Positions 50,101-62,800 of a DNA stretch of 64,000 nucleotides are shown here, piece by piece. The translations under genes and the position numbers were made by a program. Location of the stretch: contig OZ037773.1 of assembly GCA_964035545.1 (NCBI GenBank), forward strand, positions 1,614,751-1,678,750, in the 5' to 3' direction. Under the pieces are notes generated by a model. It ran no database searches, had not been told where the DNA came from, and saw only the letters and a list, made by a program, of their open reading frames with translations. Position 1 is the stretch's first letter; each line of letters starts with the position of its first letter. This stretch comes from Bugula neritina (lineage: Eukaryota > Bryozoa > Gymnolaemata > Cheilostomatida > Bugulidae).

Positions 50101-53100
50101 CTGACGCGAGCTCAGTTTGAAGAGCTAATGCGCGTACATCAGGCTTCCTCCGCCAAGCGAACGGCCAGTTTAGATAACTCTCCAAAGTATTCAATGAATT
50201 CTGGGATGCTTCGACAAAGGTCTCGGTCTCCATCCGAGATTTCGGGTGTTCTTAGAGGTAAAATCTTCTCTGATTGTGTGTTTGTTGTACTCACTTTAAT
50301 AGAGTGTAAGTTGTTGGGAAATCTGTGCCATATTGTAAAACTTGATCAAAACTATAATCAACTTTAATCTTTAGCGTGTGGAATGGCTCGATTATTGAGG
50401 TGACCAACTGTTCTATTTGGGTTAATTTTGTAGCCTGATCAAGCGGTTTTACTTTCTTTGTTTGCAGGCAGTAGTGAGAGAGAACGGTTAAACTCATACC
50501 ATGACAAGCGGTTAGATAGCCCGAATTTGACCAGGTATATTACATTCATAGTTTTTTTATGATCATAAATTTTACAATTAAATGAATTACTATTTAAATT
50601 TATCAAACTTTTTATGCAAAGCATCCTAAACCTTACTCTGCTGTTGCTGTATTCTAAAAAGTTTTAATAACCATATTTAAAGTATATTATATATATTTTT
50701 GTTTTCTTGTATTTTACCTCTACTAGAATTTATATTTAAGCTAAAATCATTCCGGGTGTTTGCTTATAATAAATATGTTTGTTGATAATCAATGATTTCA
50801 AACATGTAAATACGTTTTATTAAAATATTGCGTTTATAATTTTATTTAAAAGGAAAAGTGATTGACCTGAAACATTTTATGAAAACTGAAGTAATTTGGC
50901 TGACTTTCTACCATGTCATTTCTAGTTCACTGTTGGAGGCTTTAATTTGACATTTGACATTTCAATTTAACTTATTTTTGTGCCTTCGCTGCTCAGGTTT
51001 TTACGTACAAGCATAGCGTTTAGCGTTGAGTTAGCTTTACTAAGCTGTTATCCGGACCACTTCAGTCTTTGTATCTGTTCAAATTGCGCTCTACTCGACT
51101 TTATTGAATTTCATTTTTGTCGGCTTTCAGTATTTTTTCCTTTTAAATATCATAAAACATAATGCTGCTTAGCTATAATTTCTTGTAACCATCTTGGATT
51201 GCGCCACGAGTTCAGCGTCGTCGCATGCGTTGTGCAATAATTCTATGCGCCTTCAACAGAGAGAGGCCTGATACCAACTGCATTGGCTGTACAGATCATA
51301 GTGAAGCACTCTAGCTCATGCCTCCTATCTTCTAAGGATTTCTCAAGATTTATTATAGTTTGATGGTTTATTTGTAGACTCTATGGTTTTTTTTTGAATT
51401 TCAAGTTTATTTGTATGATGGATCAGAAATATTTTTTAATAGTTGTTAATATAATTTCTTCTTTTCGAATAAATTTTAAAACTTGAGTGGTCTTATTTAT
51501 ATTCCTTTGCATGATTATGACAATATGGTGAGATTAATTTTGTATACATCGAGAATATTGATGACTTTAAAAATCGTTTCCAGCTATATAATAACGTAAA
51601 GAGTTTGTCAGCATGTGATGCATGCGCTATGGTCATGTTAATCAACGAGAGAAATAAATATACATTGTGCACCTTGTTGCCTATAGAATATCAATGTTGG
51701 CTAACTGTGAGAAATCTTATTGTTCTGCAGAATGATAATTTACTTGTGGTGTATTGTAGAGATGCTTTTCGTGAAAGTGAAGATTTTAAAAATTTCAAGT
51801 TGGTAGTCAGAACTGACAGTTCAACAACTAGAACTAAGCGCGGTGAGTTTTGTGTTGACACAAAATAGTTTGATTAGACAATTTTCGTGATGTCACACGT
51901 AGCATTTACTGTTGAAGTTCTGTTCTAGTTGAGTATTAAGATTGCAAGGGCTTTTTCACTCTCTTCTATATGAGCACAGTTTTATAAGTTGCTTGTGACT
52001 TGACTTGACTGGAGTGTAATGGGTCTTTTGTATGCATACAACAGGAAATCAATTTTAGTCTTTAAATTACAATATTTGTTGGAAATAAGTTACAAAGATC
52101 TCCAAATCCCATGCTGCCCCCTGCGTAGTACTAACCTCTCCCTCTGTTTGCCTTTTAGTGATGGATGATGATTTACTTGACCCCAAAGCGCAGTTGGATT
52201 CACGCCCTAAAGGTGAAGGTCAAGACATGTCCAGTGAGAGACGAGTTATTCGTAGAGTGGGAGCTTTGGGGAGTTCAACATTAGAGAAACATAGCATGGA
52301 GACAGACAAGGAGAAATATCTGAGAGGTGAGAACTTATGAAAGAGCATGGGATTATGTAGTTGGCAGTGCACTACCCACAATGCCCTGTACTGCTAACAA
52401 TACACTACCCACAATGCCCTGTGCTGCTAACAATGCACTACCCACAATGCCCTGTGCTGCTAGCAATACACTACCCACAATGCCCTGTGTTGCTAGCAAT
52501 ACACTACCCACAATGCCCTGATCTATTTCCTGTTGCAGAGTTAGAGCATGCCGAGATACTAAAGGCATTTGGTTCAGAGCCCCTCTTGACACGACTCACC
52601 AAACAAGAAATATTCAACATCCAGCAGATAATAGAGTTTAACAAGACTAAACTATTGGTACAGAGTATTCATTATTCTAGTTTCACTTTAACCTAGTTCA
52701 TCTTTAAACTGGCTTCACTTTAATGTGGCTTCACTTTCATATCCTTTCACTTCAATGCATTTTCATGCAGTTTGACTTTAACCTGGTTCCTATTGAGACT
52801 GGTTTCACTTAAATGTTGTATCTCTTTTATGTAGTCTCACTTTCACGTAGCCTTACTTTCATATCCTTTCACTTTAATGCATTTTCATTTAGTTTGCCTT
52901 TAACCTGGTTCCTATTTAAACTGGTTTTCACTTTCACGGTTTCACTTTTATGCAGTTTCACTTTGACTCTCTCGGGTAGCAGCAAGCTGTACATTTATCT
53001 GTCTGTGTCGTCTGCAGAAGTCGGAGAAGCAGCTTCTCATGCTGCAGGATAACCAGAGTGACGTGATGAAGAATCTGAAGAATGCGAGTGTGGGGGAACA

Positions 53101-54972
53101 GTACCACCTTGATAAGACTCTTGGTCAGAACATCAGGCTACAAAATGAGATCACCACCGAGATTAAGGTGTGTGATGCTATTGGTAGATAGTGTGGTGTA
53201 GCAATGCTGCTCCTATTATACTAAATGTTATTGTATAGGGTGGCGTAGCAACACTGCTCCTCCTAATTTACTTAGTGTTATTGCACAGTGTTGTTTGCTG
53301 GCAGGACCTGAAGAAGCTCATCAGAGACGATGAAATGAGACTGGAGGAACAGACTGACCAGGAGAGAAAGTTGCGAGAAATCACAAAAAAGAAGTTAGCG
53401 GCTGCTAAGGCTATGGAGAAGTCGGGTGGTCTAGTCGTTAAGGAAGAGTCGCCCCCTCCTGAGAAGCAGGTAACTAGTAGGTGCTGAATCTAGTCTCCAG
53501 GGTATGTCACATGACTAGTTACTATCTCACATGACTAGTTACTATGTCACATGACTACTGAGTATGTCACATGACTACTGAGTATGTCACATGACTAGTT
53601 ACTATCTCACATGACTAGTTACTATGTCACATGACTACTGAGTATGTCACATGACTAGTTACTATCTCACAGGACTACTGAGTATGTCACATGACTACTG
53701 AGTATGTCACATAACTAATGAGTATGTCACATGGCTACTGAGTATGTCACATGACTAGTGAGTATGTCATATGACTACTGAGTATGTCACATGACTACTG
53801 AGTATGTCACATAACTACTGAGTGTGTCCCATGGCTACTGAGTATGTCACATGACTACTGAGTATGTCACATGACTAGTTACTATCTCACAGGACTACTG
53901 AGTATGTCACATGACTACTGAGTATGTCACATGACTACTGAGTATGTCACATGGCTACTGAGTATGTCACATGACTACTGAGTATGTCACATGACTACTG
54001 AGTATGTCACATAACTACTGAGTGTGTCCCATGGCTACTGAGTATGTCACATGACTACTGAGTATGTCACATGACTAGTTACTATCTCACAGGACTACTG
54101 AGTATGTCACATGACTACTGAGTATGTCACATGACTACTGAGTATGTCACATGGCTACTGAGTATGTCACATGACTACTGAGTATGTCACATGACTACTG
54201 AGTATGTCACATGGCTACTGAGTATGTCACATGACTAGTGAGTATGTCATATGACTACTGAGTATGTCCCATGACTACTGAGTATGTCACATGACTACTG
54301 AGTATGTCACATGGCTACTGAGTATGTCACATGACTACTGAGTATGTCACATGACTACTGAGTATGTCACATGGCTACTGAGTATGTCACATGACTAGTG
54401 AGTATGTCATATGACTACTGAGTATGTCACATGACTACTGAGTATGTCCCATGACTACTGAGTATGTCACATGACTACTGAGTGTGTCCCATGGCTACTG
54501 AGTATGTCACATGACTACTGAGTATGTCACATGACTAGTGAGTATGTCATATGACTACTGAGTATGTCACATGACTAGTTACTATCTCACAGGACTACTG
54601 AGTATGTCACATGACTACTGAGTATGTCACATAACTACTGAGTGTGTCCCATGGCTACTGAGTATGTCACATGACTAGTGAGTATGCTATATGACTTGCA
54701 AGTGTTCCTCTTTCAGGACAGGAAATACCGCCGAGCTATTGAAGACAAGCTGATGGGCAGGAAGTCAAAGGAGCAGCTGGCGGAAGAGGCAGCCAATAAG
54801 GAAGCTGTTGGTAAAGGTCTGATGAGTCAGCCAGGCACCAGTGTGGTGGAGTACTATGATCCAGGCACTCACTGGTGCAAGTCCTGCAACTTCGTGGCAT
54901 TCAAATTGTATGGCTATTTGGAGCATCTTCAGACCAGCAGTCATATGAAGGTATGGCTGTAGTGTTTGTGTT

Positions 54973-55017
<45 letters not shown>

Positions 55018-58000
55018 CAACACTGTGGTGAGGTGAACATGGCCGTGTGGTAGGTATTGGAGTATGTGTAAATAACAGGGTTGGGGTAATTGTAATTTGT
55101 AATTGTAATTGGTTGTAATTAATTACACTTTTTGAAGTATGAAAATCTTATGTTTCTAAAATGCAATGGACATTTGTAAAAGAAACAAATAAACTCTTTA
55201 TTAATATCAAGTAAAACAGTTGATGTAAATTTTGTGAATACAAATAATTGTTACTAATGTTGTGGCTAATAAAATTAAGAAAACTATGAAAATATATGGT
55301 TATTCTTTCTGGTTTGGTGTCAAAGTAATTGTAATTAAATACATAACATTGTAATTGTAGTTAATTACATTAATTTTCAGCTGTAATTGTAATTGACAAA
55401 TTCCAACGTAATTGTAATTATCTACATTCATACGTAATTGACCCCAACCCTGGTAGATAATGTGATGTGTTAGACAGTATAGTGTGGTAGACAATGTAGT
55501 GTGATGTGGTAGACATGGAGGTGTGGTGAACATTGTTGTGAGGTGAACATTGTGGTATGGTAAGTAGGTATTGTGGTGAAGGTGAACATTTTAGTTATAC
55601 TCTGTGTGTATAGAGAAGAGAAAAGATTGGCAAACCATGGCAACCAGAAGAGGTCAAAAATCCTCCAAGGAAATCATTGATATCTCGCCAGGAAACTGTT
55701 GTGCAGCCAATGAAAGGTAAGATACAAATAGCTTCAGTAGAACCCAGCCAATAAAAGGTAAAAACACAAATAGCTCCAATATAATCCAACCAATAAAAGG
55801 TAAGAACACAAATACCTTCAACGTAATCCAACCAATGAATGGTAAGATACCAAAAGCTTTAGCCTGCTGTTGCGTTTTAGGTATTGAGTTTGTTCACCCG
55901 GTAGACGCTTATTATTGTCTTTTGTGTAACTTCTTTGGGGGAGATCGGGCTACCTTGGAGCATCACCTTAAGTCAGCAGAACACCACAAGCAGTATGAGG
56001 TATGAGTCACTGTTGTTAGTATATGATTATATGATATGAGTCACTGTTGTTAGTATATGATTATACAATATGATTCACTGTTGTTAGTATATGATTATAT
56101 GATATGAGTCACTGTTGTTAGTATATGATTATATGATATGAGTCACTGTTGTTGGTATATGATTATATGGTACGAGTCACTGTTGTTAGTGTATGATTAT
56201 ATGGTATGAGTCACTGCTGTTAGTATATGATTATATGATATGGGTCACTGTTGTTAGTATATTATTATATGATATGAGTCACTGGTGTTAGTATATGATT
56301 ATATGGTATGAGTCACTGGTGTTAGTATATGATTATACAATATGAGTCACTGTTGTTAGTATATGATTATATGATATGAGTCACTGTTGTTATATGATTA
56401 TATGGTACGAGTCACTGTTGTTAGTGTATGATTATATGGTATGAGTCACTGCTGTTAGTATATGATTATATGATATGAGTCACTGTTGTTAGTATATGAT
56501 TATATGATATGAGTCATTGTTGTTAGTATATGATTATATGATATGAGTCATTGTTGTTAGTATATGATTATATGATGAGTCACTGTTGTTAGTATATGAT
56601 TATATAATATGAATCGTTGTTTAGAACCACTTGACGGAGAACCCGATGTATGAGAGGCGTTACAAGGTTGACAAGGAGGCGGGGCTACAGAAAGCTAAGA
56701 AGTTGGAACAGAAGAGACAGGAAGAGCAAGAACGTCTGCGCGCAGCAGAGAGGGAGGAGGAAGAAAGACGGCGGGAGGCGATCAAAAGAAAAGAGAAAGA
56801 AAAGCAGGAAGTAGGTTTAGTTTTCAAGCCAGACTATTGTGAGACGGTGGTTCTTAGGCTAGACTATTGTGTGGCAGTGGTGCTCAGACTAGACTACTGT
56901 ATGGCGGTATGGGGAAACAGGAAGTAGTTGTGGTTCTTAAGTTATACTGCTAGAATTCCAAGCCAATCATAATTTTGTAGGAAGAAGAAAAGCGAAAAAG
57001 AGAGAAATTGTTGAAGATCCAAGCGAAGAAGAAGGCAGAGGTGTTGGCTATCACGAGAGGCGGGGATGATGACGATAGTGAGGATGTCGTCGAATTGGTT
57101 GATGAGTCTGATGAGAAGCCGATGAATGAGACGCCACAGGAGGTCTGTACAATTACTTCTATACTGCTAGTCCTGTAGTTGCAATGATCTCTATGCTGGT
57201 AGTTCTGTATTAGCAATGATCTCTATACTGGTAGTCCTGTAGTCGCAATGATCTCTAGTCCGGGAAACGTGTATTCTGCAGCGTATCAAGAGAGAGCTGC
57301 TGGAGAAGATGAGAGCCAAGAAGGCGCAGACGGCTGAAGATCAGAAACGACTTGACACCGAGTCTGCCATTGCCAAGGCCAACAGACTGGCACAGGAGGC
57401 AAGGAAAGCTCAAGAAAAGGTTGGTTTAAAATATCCTGTATTAAATTATCATACAACTGTACGATACATACTGATGTATCATGTAACTGTACGATATATA
57501 CTGATATATGTATGATATATATGTATCCTATATACTGATATATCACTTAAATGGAAGGTATATACTGCTATATCATATATATGTATAGTATATACTGATT
57601 TCTACTTTATCTGCAGGTGAAAGCTAAGGCAGCTGAGATAGAGAAGTCAGTGTATGGACCAAAGCAGGAAGAGGACACTTTACCTCCTCCTGGAGTTTTC
57701 CTCTCGCAGGTATGTGACTCAACTTTGCTCTCTGCAGTTGATATCTTCACTTTATAATACAAGTTTTATTGCTTTTCAATATCTTCATTTGTATGCTGGG
57801 ATGTTGTAGCCTGTGGCCCCTGCTGCTCAGAAAGTTGCTGCTACTGAGAGTTCCCAGACTTCTACCACTCAGGTATGTGTAATAGTGCTGTAGGTTACAT
57901 ACTTCACTATCTAAAGATGCGTTTATGCCTTCGCTGGAAAAGCTACCGAGTTTCAGTTCTACTCATTCAAGTACCCCTTTATAGTTTTACTGAAACTCAT

Positions 58001-59887
58001 TGAAATCTTTTCTTTCTAATGATTGCTTAATCGCTATTTGGTACCCTCTGAAGAGTAATGAATTTGTAAAGTCATCAGCATAAACTTGATCATAGAGAAA
58101 GTGGAGCTGATATAATAATAAACATGGAACTTTCACTTGGACTGCTGAAGCTTTATTTAATCGTTAAGTGAGTCATCTAGTCGCCAAAGTGATACTTGAA
58201 TGCTGATATCTACAAGCATGTGTCATTCCCTTTGATTGATGCTCTGAGATCGGCCAATCAAGTTGTCACAGTACAGAAATTTTGGCTTTTACCATGCAAT
58301 GCAACTTCCAACTTGGCCAAATTGAATTTCTGACAGGAAAGGCATAATCGCATCTTTAAAGTTGTAGCTTAGCTTCAATCCTACCACACTGAGAGGAGGA
58401 GTTTGTAACAGCGAGTCATGTATCTCATGTTTTAATTTGGTCTGTATATTTCATATCGTGTAGGCAAACAGTGTCAGTCAAGCTGCGACCTCCGCCAATG
58501 TCACTTCTACCATCTCTCCATTTGTACAGAAGATGATGGAGATGGAGGAAAAGGGGGAGATAATCACTACTGCTTCTGTGCAGAAGGCAGCAGCTGCTAA
58601 ACGGCAGGCGAATGCTGGTTAGTCAGCAAATCTGTATCTTACAGTTAGTGTGTTACTCAGCAGTAGTAAACTTATTACCTGTCTCTCAGTGTGTTACTCA
58701 GCAGTGGTAGACTTATTACCTGTCTCTTGCTCAGTCAGTGTGTTACTCAGCAGTTGAATGCTACACAAGCAACGGTTTAGTTATCTTCTCTCATATTTTG
58801 TAGGTGTGATGGGACCACCAGCTGTTTCAGGGGGACCACCAGGTGTATCAGGGGGTCTTCCAGGTGTTCCAATGAGTCCACAAATCAGATCGATGGGTCC
58901 TGCTGCTGGTCCCATGAACTCATCCATGATGCAAGCAAGGCCTGTCCGGCCACAAATGGGACCACAAGGTTATTGGCCGCCCAGACCGATGATGAGACCA
59001 GTTCCCATGATGCAGCAGCAGGCTGTGCCCATGCAGAGTGCTGCCAACCGGATGATGATGCGACCGCAGCCCATGATGGCAAGTGGTCACATGGTTCCTC
59101 CCATGATGCATAGCGGTCCAATAAGACACCCTCACATAATGCAGCAGACCTACAACCAGACTGGTCCTATGGTGCATGCTCAGCCTCAGTACCACCGTGC
59201 AGAGATGGAGCCTGATCTCGCCCCTCCCGGCACAACCCCTACTCCAGTAAGCTCTCAGTCTAAGCCAGTAGAAAGGAGTCAGGAAGAAGATAGCGATGAC
59301 TCGGATGACTCTAGCAGCTCAGACGACACAGATGACACAGACAATACAGGTATATCTGTGTATTACACTTGCTATTCTGTGGATTATATCTAATATATCT
59401 GTGGATTACAATTGTATTCTGTGCATTACACTTGGCATATTTGTGGATTACACCTAATACATCTGTGTATTACACTTGGTATTTCTGTGGGTTACACTTG
59501 TTATTCTGTGGATTATACCTAGTATTTTGAGGATTGCACTTACTACTTTGTTTTCTACTTGCAGGCGAACACTCCTTTTCCGTCTCCAGTATTCTCTCTC
59601 AATTCGCCGCAGATCCTCAGGCTAAACTCTCAGTTTCCACTAACAAGAGATCTGACGTAGTCAGCATCTCGTCTCTTTCTTCTGCCAACTCTAGTCAAGT
59701 TTCTGCTGTCACAACCACCAGTTCAACTCCTACTTTGACTGGTGCTAGTACTGGTAGTAGTACCACTGCCGATGCCACCGGTAATGACGGTAAACTCAAG
59801 GGCATCGAAGCAGATCTTGAAACTGACAACATGGAAAACATGACTTTTACAGTCATTGACTCAGTTGGGGATGAGACCATAAGCTAG
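47162..59887 (+). CDS. ZNF318-like matrin-type zinc-finger protein
   Basis: Large nuclear protein, about 1680 residues. Inferred exons: 47162-47279, 47481-47818, 47932-48382, 48483-48739, 49024-49198, 49309-49813, 49926-50257, 50468-50534, 51760-51842, 52159-52326, 52539-52657, 53018-53167, 53305-53469, 54717-54950, 55614-55716, 55881-55999, 56625-56810, 56981-57142, 57282-57419, 57617-57709, 57810-57872, 58464-58617, 58804-59349, 59565-59887. Order of regions: Pro/Arg-rich N-terminus, RS-repeat domain (about 49430-49630), coiled coil (exons 52539-53469), two U1/matrin-type fingers (both CX2CX12HX5H: CKSCNFVAF and CLLCNFFGGD), a long Lys/Glu helix, Met/Pro/Gln-rich and acidic segments. The second finger continues NHLTENPMYERRYKVDKEAG, closely like ZNF318 after its finger; KGIEF before it also matches. 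Human ZNF318 is a nuclear regulator of RNA processing and transcription. The 48382|48483 junction and the 49309 acceptor are the least certain borders. Several introns are minisatellites. Confidence 0.85.
49430..49632 (+). repeat. Coding minisatellite encoding the RS domain
   Basis: About eight in-frame copies of a 24-bp unit (CGATCACCCCCTCGAAAGCG and CAGC) encode RSPPRKRS / RSPRRKRS repeats. Variation among copies is mostly at third positions or swaps Lys/Asn and Pro/Arg, so the protein repeat is kept. Confidence 0.9.
52362..52522. repeat. 33-bp minisatellite (ZNF318-like intron)
   Basis: Five copies of CACTACCCACAATGCCCTGT followed by GCTGCTAACAATA fill the intron between exons 52326 and 52539. 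The unit is a multiple of three and stays open in several frames. Confidence 0.95.
53515..54695. repeat. 1.2-kb array of a 20-bp minisatellite (ZNF318-like intron)
   Basis: About 58 copies of TGAGTATGTCACATGACTAC with variants (GGCTAC, ATAACTAC, GTGTGTCCC, TAGTTACTATC). Variant units recur in the same order several times, showing higher-order duplication of multi-unit blocks. It fills almost the whole intron. Confidence 0.97.
54965..55015. repeat. (TG)n microsatellite
   Basis: TTTGTG steps followed by about 19 TG dinucleotides just after the exon ending at 54950. Confidence 0.9.
55068..55460. mobile_element. hAT-type MITE with 8-bp target duplication
   Basis: The element is 55076-55452 (377 bp). 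The termini CAGGGTTGGGGTAATTGTAA and, reversed, CAGGGTTGGGGTCAATTACG are inverted repeats. Flanking 8-mers GTAAATAA (55068-55075) and GTAGATAA (55453-55460) match 7 of 8, the duplication length of hAT elements. The interior is TAATTGTAATT-rich with no ORF. Confidence 0.9.
55700..55856 (+). repeat. ~43-bp repeat duplicating exon end plus donor (ZNF318-like intron)
   Basis: Four units: CAGCCAATGAAAG|GTAAGATAC (real exon end at 55716), CAGCCAATAAAAG|GTAAAAACAC, CAACCAATAAAAG|GTAAGAACAC and CAACCAATGAATG|GTAAGATACC. Each repeats exon sequence and a donor. Confidence 0.92.
56000..56624 (+). repeat. Intron composed of a 34-bp minisatellite carrying splice-like sites
   Basis: The whole 625-bp intron is about 18 units of GTATGAGTCACTGTTGTTAG followed by TATATGATTATATG. 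The first unit starts with the real donor (GAG|GTATGAG) and the last ends with the real acceptor (GTTGTTTAG). Some inner units keep GGTATGAG and all keep TTGTTAG-like ends. Confidence 0.95.
57143..57260. repeat. ~33-bp repeat (ZNF318-like intron)
   Basis: Three to four copies of ATGATCTCTATACTGGTAGT followed by CCTGTAGTTGCA, starting at the exon donor; CCTGTAG recurs. Confidence 0.85.
58630..58760. repeat. ~45-bp repeat (ZNF318-like intron)
   Basis: Three copies of CAGTGTGTTACTCAGCAGT with GTAGACTTATTACCTGTCTC in the first two. Confidence 0.85.
59355..59535. repeat. ~27-bp repeat (last ZNF318-like intron)
   Basis: About six degenerate copies of TCTGTGGATTACACTTGGTA filling the last intron. 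Confidence 0.85.
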
Positions 59888-62800
59888 ACTATGATCCTAG
59901 TTTTAGTCATACTGATAACTGAATAGCCTGTAGGGAACTGAGGCTCGAGTAGATGTACATATAAATAGTTAGTACAGTAACAGTTAGTCTAGTCTAGTAG
60001 TCTAGTTACATATGCAGTAGTTGTGTTTAGTATGTAAATACATTTTCTTGTGCAACAAATACAGTTATCATACTTCTTTTAACATCTATTGCTTTATTTG
60101 TATGGAAATTCACAAGACTTTGTAAACCAAAGTTAATCCTTCAAGTATTTTAGCTCCAGAACACTGGGTGCTTCAGTGTTTTAATGTTTATATTATCTGT
60201 ATTTTTACTTTAAAATTGCATACATACAGGGAGATGATCTAGGAGTGTATTTGAAGAAAATGATCAGTGGTAACAATGCCTTGAAGTTTTTTACTTGTTC
60301 TTACCATATGCAATCTTGCAAAGCTACCAATGCCTAAATTTGGCAAAGCGTCACTCTTGTAGATGATCCAAATTAATACATAGAGTACAAAGTAACAGCA
60401 CGGTATTGTTGAGAACTAAGTACTAACCATGTAAGCACAACTGATGCGAGTGAACGTTTAGTGAAAGCAGGTGTTCGACAATGGTAGCAACACACGAGAC
60501 AAAAAATATGCTGCTTTTGGCCCATTGCATTCGGTTTTATGGAGAGGATAAATCTTTGGAGTCTGCGTACAGCTGCCGCCCTATAACGTACCACTTTGAA
60601 TGATGTTGCCGTGCTTCGCATCATGGTTACCGACAACACAACCTATAACTCAAATAGACCAAGCAAGTTTTATTAAAAATAATTTTGTTTATAATAAAAA
60701 AGTTATTTAATTCAACAATTGACTTTATTTAATACCAACTACTCAACCGATTGCTGGGAATGTAGTGAATGCGAAATCAAACTACATTATACTGGTAATA
60801 AATAACGTATCCGGTATAAGAAATTTGAATTGGGTACGTAGCAAAAAAGTAGTCGTCAGCGTTTCTTATGATTACAATCATGATGTAATTCGTATCATCA
60901 GCTAAGTGATCTGATAATTTTTGGAAATACTGTCATTCATTGAAATCATGTTAACATATATCAACGGCATGCCTTCTGCATTGGCTTTGACTTTGAGTCA
61001 GAATCCGAAGTTTAAAAGATATGCCAAAGTGAAAGTGAAAGTCAATCTCAATAATATGAATGTCAATATGATTTTGATTAAGTTTGTTATTTATATTAGT
61101 ATTTGTATTTGTTTTTATTGCTAGCTTTTGTCAGGAAACAGGAAACTGTAATGACTATAACCTAGTCGTAGCAGTAGTAGTGGTAGTAGTACTAGTAGGC
61201 CTAGTAGTAGTGGTACTACGTCTACTACTAATACCAGTAATACTAATAGTAGTACTAGTAGTCATTGAACTATAAGTGTATAACTATAGTTTCAGTTCAT
61301 TGGTAGTAGTACTGAGTATTACTATTAGTGTTACTAGGGTCAAGGCTATATTAGTACTATTAGTATTACTAATACTTACAGTTGTACTATACTTATACTA
61401 ATAGTATTACATTAATCCTAATTGTATTGCTATTAGTATTACTAGTACTATTAATAAATACTATGTCTATTAGTAATGGTTATATTTATAGTGATAGTGA
61501 TACTAATAGTAATACTACTAGACAATAGTAAATAGTAATACTAATAATAATAGTATTACTGTAAGTGTAATAGTAATAGTAATAGTCACCACAGCATTAG
61601 TAAAATAATTAGTATTTCACTATAAGTATAACTATTATACTTATAGTAAAATACTTTTACATTTCATTTTACTTTTAGTAATTTACTAGCATGACTACTA
61701 TTAATATCACTGTTGCGATTATATTTATATTGTAAAATTAGGTTAACTTTTGCTATTACATTTTAACTTGAGTATAACTATTTACTTTTAGTATTTAATA
61801 TGATGAGATTAGGTTAATATACAACTCATATTCATACTGATGCTTAGAGTAATAGTAATACTACGCTTATAAGCTTTGCCATTAGACTAGTAGAATAAAA
61901 GTACTGGAAAGTGTAAGCACTAAGCACTCATATTCATAGCTACAAGTATACCATGTAACTGAGTTTTTGCTGAGGAAGAGTCTCATCAGACTTAGTGAAT
62001 GATTTATTTTAAGCTTCACCTTGTTACATGGGAACTGTTAGTTATTTTAGTCACCAAATAATAATATAATATTGTAGCCTACGGGAATCAATGTATCGAT
62101 AGGTTCAAATTTTCTTGGCTTTGAGGTAGCTCTAGCTCCTGTCTCAATCTGTAGTGAAAGTTAAGCTGCCGGTCTGGTGGTGCTGTGCAGTCTAGGATCC
62201 TGGGCTGAGCACTCACTAGTACACCCTAATGCATTCTTATAAAGTTTTTTAACTCATTCACAATCTCTCAGTATGCACGCTAGTTCTTTATGTTCAGAAG
62301 CTCTGTCTCCACGTAGACTCTGTATATACAGCTTCTACTCTACTCCACACATACTCTCTTATATACTTGTTAAATTCTTCTCAGTAATCATATAGACTAT
62401 GCTAACACTTTATACTATTGCAGCTTGATTTACTTACATAAGGTTCTGCTCTCTATGCATATAATAGCAAGGGAGAATAACTGAACCATTCAAAACTATG
62501 ATATAACAATCTTGGCAATGGTATTGGTCTGAATAGCTAATTTAGAATCTCTAGAACAGTAAATAAACTACTGATTCTATTATTAACCTTTATACTGAAT
62601 TCAACCATCTTCAAATGTAATCTAATGTGTACAATGCACTATTATCATAAATATGTTGATATTATGAACTTGAACTTAAATATGGGCCTACTGATCATGG
62701 TTATAGTAATAATTTTATTGTCAGTATAATTGTAGATAATTATACTATATAAAGTAATGTAATATTTGGTAATTGTCTTCTCATGATTCACACTTTTACT

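Noticed and set aside
60373-60639. Minus-strand open frame with an Arg-rich start, possibly a first exon of a mitochondrial protein
   Set aside because: No conserved motif and no splice partner identified; it overlaps the presumed 3' flank of the ZNF318-like gene.
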